64,000 nt of DNA from Rhodococcus jostii RHA1 (GTDB lineage Bacteria > Actinomycetota > Actinomycetes > Mycobacteriales > Mycobacteriaceae), in assembly GCF_000014565.1 (NCBI RefSeq), contig NC_008268.1, forward strand, positions 1,798,001 to 1,862,000, given 5' to 3'. Positions 32,745 through 40,837 of the stretch are shown here, one piece after another. A program made the translations under genes and the position numbers. Within the stretch, counting starts at the first letter, position 1. Each line of letters begins with the position of its first letter. The notes under the pieces were generated by a model. That model was not told where the DNA came from. It worked only from the letters and a program-made list of their open reading frames with translations, and did not search any database.

Positions 32745-33473
32745 CTACCGGAACGCGGGAAATGCGGTTCCGGCCCCCGCACCGATCCGCGCCGCGACGC
32801 CGCGCATCGGCGGCACGATCTCCCGCACCAGTTCGTCGGTGAGTCGCCGGCGCAGCGCCTGGACCCCCAATGCGCCGCGGGGCCGTCCCTCGGGGTCGAG
32901 AACGGGAACCGCGACGGCGAGGATGTCCCGGTTCTCCGAGGAGAAGGCCGCGGCGTACCCCAGCCGCCGGACCCGTTCGAGGTCGGAGGACGCCGTCACC
33001 GAACTGCTTCGCCGTGCGGACGCCGTCCCGAACGCCAGGATCGCCATTCCCATCGCGCTGCTCTGCAGCGGTTGACGTGCCCCGGGCAGCTGATGCGTGC
33101 AGAACCGTTCGGGTGGGCGGGCCGAGAAGACGGTGACCGCGACGTCGTCCTTCGCGACCCCGAGACTGGTCGTCAGCTTCACACGCGCGGCGAGCGAATA
33201 CAGGTGAGGGGCGAACGATTCGGCGTCGAGCCGCCCCAGCGACGGCAGGGCGAGGGAGATCAGGCTCGGCCCCACCCGATAGCAGTCGGTCCGCTCGTCA
33301 CGCTCGAGTAATCCGCCGCGGACGAGGGCCTGCACGATGCGATACGCGGTGCTGACGGCCAACCCGGTGCGGGCGGCGAGCGCGCTGACGGTCAGGTCGG
33401 TCGCCCCCTCGAAGCAGGCGAGTACCGCGATCGCCCGTTCCACCGCCTGCGAGCCCGACCGCGGTGACGTCAC
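32745..33473 (-). CDS. IclR-family transcriptional regulator
   Basis: 242 aa from a GTG at 33473 with AAGGAGG seven bases upstream. The N-terminal winged helix (QAVERAIAVLACFEGATDLTVSALAARTGLAVSTAYRIVQALVRGGLLERDE) and the C-terminal effector domain (GKAI-like MGMAILAFG, RLGYAAAFSSENRDILAVAVPVLDPEGRPRGALGVQ) are complete. It is embedded in a run of organosulfur genes and probably controls them through the TTTTC..GAAAA operator at 32707. The effector is unknown. Confidence 0.9.
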   Translation of the reverse strand: MTSPRSGSQAVERAIAVLACFEGATDLTVSALAARTGLAVSTAYRIVQALVRGGLLERDERTDCYRVGPSLISLALPSLGRLDAESFAPHLYSLAARVKLTTSLGVAKDDVAVTVFSARPPERFCTHQLPGARQPLQSSAMGMAILAFGTASARRSSSVTASSDLERVRRLGYAAAFSSENRDILAVAVPVLDPEGRPRGALGVQALRRRLTDELVREIVPPMRGVAARIGAGAGTAFPAFR

Positions 33474-33500
33474 GAGCCCCTCCTTACCGTCTGAACGAAC

Positions 33501-34794
33501 TCAGGCCGAGCGTGCGGCGCCGTACTCGGGAAGCGGCACCGCGAAGCGCTCACGCAGGGTCTTCTCCGCGTATTCGTGACGGAAGAGCCCCCGCTTGCGG
33601 AGCAGGGGCACCACTTCGTCGACGAAGGTGTCGAGTCCGGACGGCAACGCGTCGGGCATCAGGTTGAATCCGTCGGCCGCCTCGGCACGGAACCACGCCT
33701 CGATGGTGTCGGCCACCTGATCCGGTGTGCCGATCACGGCGCGGTGCCCGCCACCGCCGTCCAACTCGCGAAGAAGCTGGGCCACGGTCAGATTCCGCTC
33801 GCGCGCCAGCCCGACCACTGATTCGCGGAACCCGAGGGAACCCGCGAACGTCGACGGGGGGCGGCCCGTCCAGCAGCGACGCCGGGATCGGCTGGTCTAG
33901 GTCGAGTTCCGCGAGCGGGACGCCGAGGGTCAGACTCAGCCGGTCCCAGCCGAACTTCGCCGGGACGTGGGCGCGGAGCTGTTCGTGTCGCGCGACGGCC
34001 TCCGCTTCGGTCGAGCCGATGACCGTGATCAGCCCGGGCAGGATCTTCACGTCGTCGGGGTTGCGGCCGGCCGCCCGCGCCACGTCCTTGACGTGCTTGT
34101 AGTGTCTGCGCCCGGCGTCGAGCGTCAGCTCCGCGGAGAAGACGCCGTGTGCGGTGCGGCCGGCGAGGTCACGCCCGGCGGGTGACCCGCCCGCCTGGAT
34201 GAGCGGCGGCTGCCCCTGCTCCGACGGCGGCACCTGCAGCACGCCGTCGACGTCGAAGAATTCGCTGTGATGAGACACCGGGACACCGCTCCGGGCGCTC
34301 TCCCACAGCGCGGTCACCACACCGACGAACGCCTCGGCACGGCGATAGCGGTAGTCGCGGTCCGGAATCTGGTCGAATCCGAAATTGGCTGCGGCCGTCG
34401 GCGAATACGTGGTGACCACGTTCCACGCCACCCGGCCGCCGCTCAGGTAGTCGAGGGACAGGAAGCGTTCGGCGAGATCGCGCGGGTCGTTGAACGTGGT
34501 GGAGGCGGTCCCGATCAGGCCCAGGTTCTCGGTGGCCGTCGCCACGGCCGCCAGGATCACCGACGGTTCCAGCGCCCGGGTCGGCTTCACCCGGGGGTTC
34601 TCCCAGAAGCCGGGACCGTCGGCGAGGAAGAACGCGTCGAGGGTGCCACGCTCGGCGATCTGCGCGATCCTGGTGAAGTGATCGAGGTCGACGAACGAGT
34701 GCGCGTGCACGTCGTCGAGCGTCCACGCTCCGGGGGCGATTCCCACGTCGAGGACGTTCACGTTGAGCACCAGTTGGCGTCGGGATCTACTCAC
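33501..34794 (-). pseudogene. Frameshifted NtaA/SnaA/DszA-type FMNH2-dependent monooxygenase
   Basis: The GTG at 34794 (MSRSRRQLVLNVNVLDVG) opens a typical LLM monooxygenase: WNVVTTYSP, FDVDGVLQVPPSEQGQPPLIQAGGSPAGRDLAGR, VKILPGLITVIG. The frame breaks in a run of six G (33856-33861 on the plus strand). Removing one base restores SLGFRESVVGLARERNLTVAQLL.. and the C-terminal half, which continues to 33501 (FNLMPDALPSGLDTFVDEVVPLLRKRG). The repaired protein (~430 aa) aligns end to end with the intact paralogue at 41764. It is either a recent pseudogene, a slippage-controlled gene, or a sequencing error. It is flanked by SfnB-like and IclR genes. Confidence 0.85.
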
Positions 34795-34810
34795 GGCAGT
34801 GCCTTCCGAA

Positions 34811-36040
34811 TCAGAAGAATCCGGTGTCGGGAAGCGGGGTCTCGTTGACCACGAGGTCGCCGATCACCCGCGCCTTGTACACCGTCGGGTTGTGGGAGAA
34901 CAGGGTTCGCAGGTTGCGCCAGTGCCTGTCCAGGTGCGCCGACTCCCGGGTGGCCGAGGCGCCGCCGACCTCGAACAGCCGGGTGGCCGCCCGGAGCGCG
35001 ATGTCCTCGATGGCCACCTTCACCTTGGCGGCCAGTACCGCGGCCTCCTGCTCGAGCCTCGTGTCGACGCCGGAGGTGCGCGCGACGTCCGCGGCCACAT
35101 CCTGTGATGCGGCGGCCGCCCGGACCACGGACTCCGCCGCGAAGGCAGCCGCCGAGAGGGTTCCGACGATCTCGAGCAACTGCGGGTCGTGCCGTGGTTC
35201 TTCGGCGACTGCAAACACGAAGCTGCGCTTGCGGCCGCGGATCAGCTCGGCGGACTCGGTCGTGACGGTGCGGAGGATGCCCGCCGCGATCGCGTGCAGA
35301 TACAACTGGGGAAGCGCCTGCCGCGGCCGGGTCTCCTCGTCGCCACCGCGGAACGGCAGCGTCTCGGACTCCTCGACGGCGACGTTCTCGAACACCGTCG
35401 TCCCGCTGCCGGTGTGGCGCTGGCCGATTCCGTCCCAGTCGTCCTTGTGGACGATCCCGGCCCGGTCGGCGGGAACGATGGCGCTGAGCACCTTGCCGTC
35501 CGGGAGGTTGGCGGAGACCCGGATGAAATCGGAGTACAGCGAACCGGTGCTGTAGAACTTGACCCCGTTCAGGCGGTATCCGCCGGGATCCGGTGTCAGA
35601 GTGGATTCGAAGCTGTAGGAGCCGACGGCGCGGGTGCTCAGTTCCGACGACGCGCCACCGAACAGTGTGCCCGACAGGATCTCCGGCAACCATGCGTCCT
35701 TGCGCTCCGTGCGTGGGGCCCGCAGCACTTCCTCGACGAACGCGTAGTGGACCCGGACGATGTGTGGCACATCGGGATCGGCCTCGGCGAGGTCGATCAC
35801 CAGATCGAAGAGATCCTGCAAGGTGTAACCACCGCCGCCGTGTTCCCGCGGCACCCGCACGGCCCCGAGCCGGTGTTCGCGGATCAACTCGACGGCCCGT
35901 CGCGGGCCCTCGGTCCCGCCACGGGTGCGCCGCCGCGCGGCGTCCTCGGCGATCTCGGCGATCACGGCCGCCAGCTCGGCGGAGCCGCGGGCAGGCGGAC
36001 GCACCGCCTCCGGCGCGGGGGCCTCGGATACCGCTGTCAT
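34811..36040 (-). CDS. Acyl-CoA-dehydrogenase-fold flavoprotein, SfnB/DszC-like
   Basis: 409 aa from ATG 36040. It has the acyl-CoA dehydrogenase fold with N-terminal helices (HRLGAVRVPREHGGGGYTLQDLFDLVIDLAEADP), central strand domain with KFYSTGSLYSDFIRVSANLPDGK, and helical C-terminus ending in SHNPTVYKARVIGDLVVNETPLP. The YSTGSLYSDF segment and lack of the usual catalytic Glu pattern match the sulfur-acquisition SfnB/DszC monooxygenases. These use reduced flavin to oxidise sulfones or thioethers. It lies 16 nt upstream of the frameshifted LLM gene and 28 nt after the short LLM gene. Confidence 0.87.
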   Translation of the reverse strand: MTAVSEAPAPEAVRPPARGSAELAAVIAEIAEDAARRRTRGGTEGPRRAVELIREHRLGAVRVPREHGGGGYTLQDLFDLVIDLAEADPDVPHIVRVHYAFVEEVLRAPRTERKDAWLPEILSGTLFGGASSELSTRAVGSYSFESTLTPDPGGYRLNGVKFYSTGSLYSDFIRVSANLPDGKVLSAIVPADRAGIVHKDDWDGIGQRHTGSGTTVFENVAVEESETLPFRGGDEETRPRQALPQLYLHAIAAGILRTVTTESAELIRGRKRSFVFAVAEEPRHDPQLLEIVGTLSAAAFAAESVVRAAAASQDVAADVARTSGVDTRLEQEAAVLAAKVKVAIEDIALRAATRLFEVGGASATRESAHLDRHWRNLRTLFSHNPTVYKARVIGDLVVNETPLPDTGFF

Positions 36041-36068
36041 GGTGAATCTCCTGTCTTCGGTGGAATGC

Positions 36069-36968
36069 TCAGCTGACCGGGAAGGCGCTGCGGCCGCCGG
36101 ACAGTACGGTCTCCGCCGTCTGCAGGCCCAGGCGGTCACGCAGGGTGCGCCGCGGGTCCTGGAGGATCGGCTCCCGCCGCACCGCGTCGAGCAGGGCGGG
36201 CAGGGTTGCCGTGGTGGCCCCTCGGAAGACCACACCGTCGGCCTCCGTCGCCAGCGTGGAACCGCCGCCGGGCGCCCAGTGCCGGTCGGTCAGTACCACC
36301 TGGTCACGGGCGGCATCGGGGTCGAAGTGCGCTCGATAGCGGCGCACCGCATCCTCGTCCGCGAGGATCACGGCGTCGGCCGTGCGCCGCGCCGCCACCA
36401 GTTCGGCCTCGTTCGCGGGGCGCCAGAACACGGGCGGCTTGCGTTGCGGTGGCTCGGGGACGTTGAGCGGGCCCGACACGGAGAACGTACCCGCATGATC
36501 GATGTAGACGATCCGCTCGGATTCCGCGAAGATGCCGCGCTCGGCGTCGTCGACGATGCTGTCGGCCGGCCAGCTCTCCCACAACTTCCGGACGACCGAC
36601 ACGGCATCGACCGCGGCGTCCACCGGGCCCGAACCGATCAGCCATCCGGCCCTGCCGTGGGATCCGTGATCGAGCGAGCCGAGGCGGCGCGCGAGATTGA
36701 ACGGGTGATCGCGGACGGGAGCACCGGCCACCACCAGTCCGACCGACGTCGTGTGGCGAGCCAGGACGGTGGCGGCCACGGTCGCATCGATCGTCGCGTG
36801 ACTCGACTGCCCAGCGTCCAGGCGGTCACCGCCGAGAACGACGAAGTCGATTCCCGACTCGTCGATGCCGCGCCCGAACTCTTCTCGCCGCGCCGGCTGC
36901 CTCGGGTCGAGCAGTTCGGTGACGACTGCGGCATCAACGTGCAGTCCGACGACGGAATGTCGGCTCAT
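36069..36968 (-). CDS. Short divergent LLM (NtaA-like) flavin-dependent protein, copy 1
   Basis: 299 aa. It shares with full-length NtaA/DmoA proteins the HPFNLARRLGSLDHGSHGRAGWLIG segment and the LWESWPADSIVDDAERG..ADSERIVYIDHAGTFSVSGPLNVP region. It ends ~130 residues earlier, with the second half compressed. The segment equivalent to GWNVVTS reads GWLIG. It may be a non-catalytic partner or a specialised monooxygenase. It heads the minus-strand organosulfur run and is a paralogue of the plus-strand gene at 38018. Confidence 0.8.
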   Translation of the reverse strand: MSRHSVVGLHVDAAVVTELLDPRQPARREEFGRGIDESGIDFVVLGGDRLDAGQSSHATIDATVAATVLARHTTSVGLVVAGAPVRDHPFNLARRLGSLDHGSHGRAGWLIGSGPVDAAVDAVSVVRKLWESWPADSIVDDAERGIFAESERIVYIDHAGTFSVSGPLNVPEPPQRKPPVFWRPANEAELVAARRTADAVILADEDAVRRYRAHFDPDAARDQVVLTDRHWAPGGGSTLATEADGVVFRGATTATLPALLDAVRREPILQDPRRTLRDRLGLQTAETVLSGGRSAFPVS

Positions 36969-37101
36969 GACGGTTCCCCTTTCCGCGATAGTCGTTACCT
37001 TCCCAGAGCATCGCTCACGGGACGAGCGTTGCGCTCAGTCTGATTCTGGACTGTGTCGACATGAAACTTTGTGTCCCCCATGATCAGTCAGTTGCGTTCC
37101 G

Positions 37102-37359
37102 TCACGTGTCGTAGAACCAGGGCACGGAGTTGGCCGCGTTGCCGAAGTCGTGGATGTGCGGAGCGACGGCGAATATCTGGGTATCCAGCAGCAGGGGGAT
37201 CGTGTAGGCGCTGTCGATCACGTGATCCTGGATCTGTTCGATCAACGCGATCCGCTCGGCCCGGTCCGTCTCGGTGACCTGCGAACGGAGCAGGCCGTCG
37301 AGATACGGGTCGGCGCCTTCGAGCTGGAACAGATCCCCCTGGTCGCTGTCGTAGTTCTG
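37102..37359 (-). pseudogene. C-terminal remnant of a peptide/nickel-type ABC substrate-binding protein
   Basis: QNYDSDQGDLFQLEGADPYLDGLLRSQ..RIALIEQIQDHVIDSAYTIPLLLDTQIFAVAPHIHDFGNAANSVPWFYDT is the last ~85 residues of an SBP_bac_5 family protein (DppA/OppA). Nothing upstream in any frame restores the N-terminal ~430 residues, so the gene has been cut off. It lies between two divergent short LLM genes, in an otherwise sulfur-related setting, and suggests a deletion or rearrangement. Confidence 0.75.
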
Positions 37360-37438
37360 GCTGCGAAGTTTTCCTGCCCGGCAACCGTAGGCCGTCGACC
37401 GCCCGTTTTCCGAGTCTTCCGCTCGTCTTGATTTCAAC

Positions 37439-37454
37439 GACATTTCTAAATGTC
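37439..37454. promoter_or_regulatory. Palindrome GACATTT-CT-AAATGTC
   Basis: Perfect 7-bp arms in the intergenic stretch between the binding-protein remnant and the DUF3592-like gene. It is unlike other local sites and could be an operator left from the deleted gene's promoter or belong to the small membrane gene. Confidence 0.35.
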
Positions 37455-37581
37455 TGGCGGACAGAGCTATTCGAGCCATTTTCACCTACCGGGAATCGAA
37501 CGAGACGCGCAGGTTTCGTGTTCCGCTCACGCTGCGGAGAAGGCTGTACGACACACCGACGCGGGCCGTAACGTCACCCGT

Positions 37582-37974
37582 GTGATCACCGTCTGGATCA
37601 TCGCGGGCGCGTTCCTCCTGTTCCGTGGGGTTCCGGGCGTCCTCGCGCTGTGGAGATCCCGGTCGTGGACCGGGTCCGAGTGCTCGGTCGTCGACGTACG
37701 GCCGTCGATCACCTACTCGTATCGGGTCGGAAGCGACGAGTTCGTCGGTCAGCGGCGGACATTCGATCCCGGATCGACGCTCGGCGCCTCGCTGTCCGAT
37801 GGGGGTAGGGGCGAATTCGTTGTCGGACAGTCTCTCTGGCTGTGGTATGACCCGCGGAATCCGCGGTCCAGCGTTCTCCGGCGCAGTGCGTCCGTATCGA
37901 TGTTGCTGGTGATCCTGGGACTGACGTCCCTGACCCTCGCGGCATCCACCCTCTTCTCAGGAGATACCCCTTGA
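37582..37974 (+). CDS. Small membrane protein (DUF3592-like)
   Basis: 130 aa from the GTG at 37582; longer starts read into non-coding-looking sequence. Two hydrophobic segments (TVWIIAGAFLLFRGVPGVLAL at the N-terminus and VSMLLVILGLTSLTLAASTLF at the C-terminus) flank a beta-rich loop. That loop contains ITYSYRVGSDEFVGQRRTF and GQSLWLWYDPRNPRSSVLR, the pattern of DUF3592 proteins. Function unknown. The ribosome site is weak. It is followed 43 nt later by the second short LLM gene. Confidence 0.65.
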   Translation: MITVWIIAGAFLLFRGVPGVLALWRSRSWTGSECSVVDVRPSITYSYRVGSDEFVGQRRTFDPGSTLGASLSDGGRGEFVVGQSLWLWYDPRNPRSSVLRRSASVSMLLVILGLTSLTLAASTLFSGDTP

Positions 37975-38017
37975 CATCACGACAGCAGACCCACGAATCG
38001 ACAACGGGAGACCTCCG

Positions 38018-38944
38018 ATGAGTGTGATCCAGCGCAGCAGGACCTTCCATGGGCTCGCACTCGGTGAGCGTCTGCTCGTCGACGCCATTCGCCGCGGCCG
38101 GATCGACGAACTCGGCGCATTCATCACCCGCACGGGCGCGGACTTCGTCCTGCTCGGCGTCGAGCGGGTGTCGCGGACCGCTCCCCGGCCCACCGCCGCC
38201 CTGTCGCCCAGCGTGTCCGCCGCAGCACTGATCGCCGCCACCGACGACGTCGGTGTGTTCGTCACCGCGGTTCCCCACCTCGACCACCCGTACAACCTGG
38301 CTCGCCGGCTCGCATCGCTCGATCACACCAGCCGCGGCCGGGTCGGCTGGCTCACCGGTGTGGAGGACCGATCGGCGCCGGGAAACCTGGCTTCGGCGGG
38401 GGTGTGGATCGATGCCGGACCGAGTCCCGCAGCCACGACCGATGCGATCCACGCCTCCCGCACGCTGTGGGAGAGCTGGCCGGCCGACACGATCCGTGGA
38501 CGCCCGCACGACGTGCGTTTCGCGGATTCCGACCGGATCGTCTACGCCGACCACCGCGGGGTCTTCGACATCGCCGGCCCCCTCAACGTCCCCACCCCGC
38601 CGCAGCAGAAGATTCCCGTCGCGTGGTGGGCGCAGGACGGCGATGACATCGTCTCCGCCGCCGAGGTTTCCGACATGGTCGTGCTGGACGGCAGCCAGGT
38701 CGACCGTCACGGGCGGGCTGTGCGCGAACGCGCCTTGCTGTTCGTCGTCGACGATCCCGACGCCACCGAGGTGGACGGTCACATCGCGACCGTCACCGAC
38801 CTCGACGCCGGGTTCGCCGCGTGGCCGAGGCCGGCGCGGCCCCGCGGGTACCGGCAGCGGTCGCTCCGGGCGACGCTGCGGCTGCCCGATCCGGCGCCGG
38901 CGCCGGCCCACCGCCGTCCCGTCTATCCGGGCGCGCAGAACTAG
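38018..38944 (+). CDS. Short divergent LLM (NtaA-like) flavin-dependent protein, copy 2
   Basis: 308 aa with GGGAGACCTCCG before the ATG. It has the same shortened architecture as the gene at 36069: HPYNLARRLASLDHTSRGRVGWLTG and LWESWPADTIRGRPHD..DRIVYADHRGVFDIAGPLNVPTPPQQKIPVAWW. The two copies are clearly paralogous and now lie on opposite strands flanking the degraded binding-protein gene. The motif GPLNVP and Trp-rich strand are kept, so some flavin or substrate binding may remain. It precedes metN by ~150 nt. Confidence 0.8.
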   Translation: MSVIQRSRTFHGLALGERLLVDAIRRGRIDELGAFITRTGADFVLLGVERVSRTAPRPTAALSPSVSAAALIAATDDVGVFVTAVPHLDHPYNLARRLASLDHTSRGRVGWLTGVEDRSAPGNLASAGVWIDAGPSPAATTDAIHASRTLWESWPADTIRGRPHDVRFADSDRIVYADHRGVFDIAGPLNVPTPPQQKIPVAWWAQDGDDIVSAAEVSDMVVLDGSQVDRHGRAVRERALLFVVDDPDATEVDGHIATVTDLDAGFAAWPRPARPRGYRQRSLRATLRLPDPAPAPAHRRPVYPGAQN

Positions 38945-39015
38945 CCGCCCTTCCGATCAAGTCGATTCTTAGGCATGACTTTCCGTTTACTCACGCCTAT
39001 CGTTTCGGGAATCCA

Positions 39016-39040
39016 CCGGCCCGTCCGCGGGCCGGGATTT
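39016..39040 (+). terminator. Possible attenuator hairpin in metN leader
   Basis: CCGGCCC (39016-39022) pairs with GGGCCGG (39029-39035), followed at once by GATTTT. It is a terminator-like stem with short T run, 52 nt upstream of the metN ATG. It may attenuate the metNIQ-monooxygenase operon. No SAM-riboswitch core was recognised around it. Confidence 0.35.
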
Positions 39041-39092
39041 TCCGTCCCGACGGCCGACCCGAGGTGCCGTCATCCGACACAGGTGGTTCAGC

Positions 39093-40109
39093 ATGATCGA
39101 AGTCCGTTCCGTCACGAAACGATTCGGGAAGGGATCCCGTTCCGTCGAAGTGCTCCACGACATCGACTTCTCCGTCGGCACCGGCCAGATCGCGGCGGTG
39201 ATCGGCCAGAGCGGTGCGGGCAAGACCACGCTGTCGCGCATCATCAGCCTCCTGGAGCGCCCGTCCGAGGGTCGCATTCTGCTCGACGGCACCGACGTCT
39301 CGGGACTGTCCGAACGCCGGCTCCGGGATCAGCGTCGCGCGATCGGCACGATCTTCCAGGCGTCGAGCCTCCTCGCCCGTCGCACGGCGGCCGAGAATGT
39401 GGCCCTGCCTCTCGAATTCGCCGGTGTGGGCCGCTCCGAGCGGCGGGCACGGGTGGCGGAACTGCTCGGGCGGGTGGGATTGTCCGACAAGGCCGACCTC
39501 TACCCCCGGCAGCTGTCCGGCGGGCAGCGGCAACGGGTGGGGATTGCCCGCTCGCTGGCACTCGCTCCGAAGGTCCTGGTGTCGGACGAGGCGACGTCGG
39601 GGCTCGATCCCAATACCACGCGATCCATCCTCGCGTTGCTACGCGAACTGCGCGACGACCTCGGGCTGACGATCGTGCTGATCACCCACGAGATGGATGT
39701 CGTCCGGCAGGTCGCGGACGTCGTCACCGTCCTCGACGCGGGGCGGGTGGTGGAATCGGGCCCGGTGATCGAACTCCTCCGCGATCCGCACTCCGAACTC
39801 GGCGTCGGGCTCCTCCCCGATCGTTCCCACATCACCGCGGAGGACCGGGACGTGCTCTGGCACGTCACCTACGGCTCCGACACCGTCCCCACCAACTGGA
39901 TCGAGCTTCTCGGCAAGGCCACAGGCCGGTCGATCGGCGTGCTGTCCGGGACCGTGGAATCGGTCGGCGGGCGACCGGCGGGGCGGGTCACCATCTCGGT
40001 GGCCGGTGAGCATCCGTCCGTCGGCGACCTGCTGTCGTCGTGGGGCCTGCACGGAACCCGGGTCGACGACGACGCATCCGCGCGCACCACCGAGGAGGCC
40101 GCGGCATGA
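39093..40109 (+). CDS. metN: Methionine-type ABC transporter ATP-binding protein with NIL domain
   Basis: 338 aa. Walker A GQSGAGKTT (~39-47), Q-loop in TIFQASSLLARRTAAENV, signature LSGGQRQRVGIARSLAL, Walker B VLVSDEATSGLD and the H-loop ITHEMD are all intact. The C-terminal ~90 residues (from DVLWHVTYGSD) form the NIL ligand-sensing domain typical of MetN, which lets cytoplasmic methionine inhibit transport. It overlaps metI by 4 nt (ATGA). The substrate may be methionine, its sulfoxide, or a related organosulfur compound, given the monooxygenase in the same operon. Confidence 0.92.
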   Translation: MIEVRSVTKRFGKGSRSVEVLHDIDFSVGTGQIAAVIGQSGAGKTTLSRIISLLERPSEGRILLDGTDVSGLSERRLRDQRRAIGTIFQASSLLARRTAAENVALPLEFAGVGRSERRARVAELLGRVGLSDKADLYPRQLSGGQRQRVGIARSLALAPKVLVSDEATSGLDPNTTRSILALLRELRDDLGLTIVLITHEMDVVRQVADVVTVLDAGRVVESGPVIELLRDPHSELGVGLLPDRSHITAEDRDVLWHVTYGSDTVPTNWIELLGKATGRSIGVLSGTVESVGGRPAGRVTISVAGEHPSVGDLLSSWGLHGTRVDDDASARTTEEAAA

Positions 40110-40798
40110 GCGCCCCGGGCAGTGTCGTTCTCGCCATCTCGACTCCGGTCGAGGAACTTCCCGAGCTGTTCCTCCCCGCCCTGCAGCAGACCGTGCAGAT
40201 GGTCGGGATCACGGTGATCCTGGCGATCCTGCTGGGCACTCCGCTGGCGGTCATCCTGCACAACACCGCTCCCAGCGGGCTCTTCCCCAACCCGGCGGTC
40301 AACGCGGTGGCGGGCTGGGTGGTCAACCTCGGTCGATCATTACCCTTCCTGGTGCTGATGGCCGCCATCATTCCGTTCACCCGGTTCGTCGTCGGCACCT
40401 CGCTCGGGGTGCAGGCGGCGGCGGTTCCGATGACGCTGGCCGCGACACCGTACGTCGCGCGGTTGATCGAGAATTCGCTGCGGGACGTTCCCCCCGAAGT
40501 GGTGGAAGTGGGCCGGGCCTCGGCCGGGTCGAATTTTCAGATCATCCGCAAAGTGCAACTCCACGAGGCGGTTCCGACCATCATCGGCGCTCTGACCATC
40601 GCGCTGATCGGCATCCTCGACATGTCGGCGATCGCGGGAGCAGTGGGCGCAGGCGGCATCGGCAACCTCGCCATCGCCTACGGCTACAACCGATTCGACA
40701 ACACCGTGATGATCACGACGGTCATCGCTCTCGTGGTACTGGTCCAGGTCATCCAGCTCGTCGGCGATCTGGCCGCCCGCCTCACCAACCGGCGCTGA
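40106..40798 (+). CDS. metI: Methionine-type ABC transporter permease
   Basis: 230 aa from the ATG overlapping the metN stop. Five hydrophobic segments; the EAA loop is seen as PPEVVEVGRASAGSNFQIIRKVQLHEAVPTII, and DMSAIAGAVGAGGIGNLAIAYGYNRFDN is diagnostic for MetI. It forms the membrane channel with MetN and MetQ. Spacing to metQ is 39 nt. Confidence 0.92.
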   Translation: MSAPGSVVLAISTPVEELPELFLPALQQTVQMVGITVILAILLGTPLAVILHNTAPSGLFPNPAVNAVAGWVVNLGRSLPFLVLMAAIIPFTRFVVGTSLGVQAAAVPMTLAATPYVARLIENSLRDVPPEVVEVGRASAGSNFQIIRKVQLHEAVPTIIGALTIALIGILDMSAIAGAVGAGGIGNLAIAYGYNRFDNTVMITTVIALVVLVQVIQLVGDLAARLTNRR

Positions 40799-40837
40799 GC
40801 CTTCCTTCACATTCACTAAGATCAGAGGACAACACTC

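Noticed and set aside
38945..39092. SAM riboswitch upstream of metN
   Set aside because: No SAM-I, SAM-II or SAM-IV core sequence or multi-stem junction could be recognised; only a simple hairpin is present.
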